DNA of 36,158 nt from a virus: IMG/VR virus record IMGVR_UViG_3300049595_001652, positions 1 through 36,158 of that record, one strand, 5' to 3'. How positions within the stretch are numbered: position 1 is the stretch's first letter; the number at the start of each line of letters is the position of its first letter. A program made the translations under genes and the position numbers. Under the pieces are notes generated by a model. The model was not told where the DNA came from and did not search any database. It saw only the letters and a list, made by a program, of their open reading frames with translations. This document shows, one piece after another, positions 35,911-36,158 of the stretch.

Positions 35911-36158
35911 TTAATATACCTCAGTATAACCTTGATAGCTTAGTTTAGTTAACGCAACATAGCGAGCTGGGTCAATAGCATGATTAAAAGCATCAATAGG
36001 CTCTCCCGTTTCTTTTCCGTTTCTGTCCTTTGCCCATGTGTAATTCTGAAACTCATTGATTGTGTTGGTTGAACGTGATGTAATAAGTATATCATGTTCT
36101 TGCAGCTTATTTATTCCATTACGTACACTATCAGCACCTTTAACGGCTGGGATAACAT
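35911..36158 (-). CDS. terL: Terminase large subunit, C-terminal part (variant copy, cut by window edge)
   Basis: The last about 82 codons of TerL, ending TEVY before the stop at 35911-35913. It corresponds to 923-1170 with a few substitutions, and the final 112 bases (36047-36158) are identical to 1059-1170. It contains the DAFNHAIDPARY nuclease segment. Read as the other end of a circular contig. Confidence 0.75.
   Translation of the reverse strand, partial: VIPAVKGADSVRNGINKLQEHDILITSRSTNTINEFQNYTWAKDRNGKETGEPIDAFNHAIDPARYVALTKLSYQGYTEVY

Larger units (their letters stand above)
34989..36158. repeat. Window-end repeat of 1-1170 (colinear, diverged)
   Basis: Every base of 1-1170 aligns to 34989-36158 at a constant offset of 34988 without gaps. 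Bases 1-127 and the last 112 are exact; substitutions lie between. Coding frames are kept in both copies. Best read as the overlap of a circular assembly closing on a second strain variant, giving a unit length of 34,988 bp. Confidence 0.8.

Noticed and set aside
1-36158. Lysogeny module or prophage boundaries
   Set aside because: No integrase, excisionase, attachment site or bacterial flank was found; the XRE gene alone is not evidence.

Overview
The window looks like the complete genome of a tailed phage (siphovirus-like, about 35 kb) of a Bacteroidota host, probably a flavobacterium-like one. Supporting signs are AT-rich DNA, A-rich start regions mostly without Shine-Dalgarno sequences, TAnnTTTG-type promoters, and Bacteroidota-type phage families (XkdF-like protease, long tail-surface proteins, NinG, M15 endolysin). 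No integrase, tRNA or CRISPR array was seen. The first 1170 bases correspond without indels to the last 1170, but with many substitutions. This fits a circular or circularly permuted genome of 34,988 bp whose contig ends carry two population variants.

Layout: from a divergent promoter region at 3922-4052, a late block runs leftward on the minus strand: sigma-like factor, small proteins, TerS, TerL. It continues through the window end (position 1 equals 34989) into tail-surface proteins, tape measure, protease, scaffold, major capsid, tail tube, portal, connectors, fibres, and lysis genes (holin, M15 endolysin), ending at 19295. The early block runs rightward from 4053 to 19293: small regulators, a structured leader RNA with a hexapeptide-repeat protein, a DnaD/DUF4373-like initiator with iteron-like repeats, DnaB helicase, small genes, an SSB-like protein, NinG, an XRE regulator, and a tail assembly chaperone pair joined by a probable -1 frameshift.

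The most unusual content is two arrays of small one-gene cassettes (9268-11422 and 15809-18079) inserted between early phage genes. Ten imperfect inverted-repeat sites of about 60-150 bp have a left end xxxTAAC and a right end GTTAxxx. The bases flanking GTTA at the start of each gene are the reverse complement of those before TAAC at the end of the same gene, as expected for integron gene cassettes that circularise through attC sites. All cargo genes point the same way, most are tiny and unknown, and one is a C5 DNA methyltransferase. In five cassettes the start codon lies inside the upstream site, so the protein is read through the proposed crossover point. No integrase is present, so recombination would need an enzyme supplied in trans.

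An 18-bp palindrome-containing element stands upstream of three early promoters and is a candidate phage operator or activator site.
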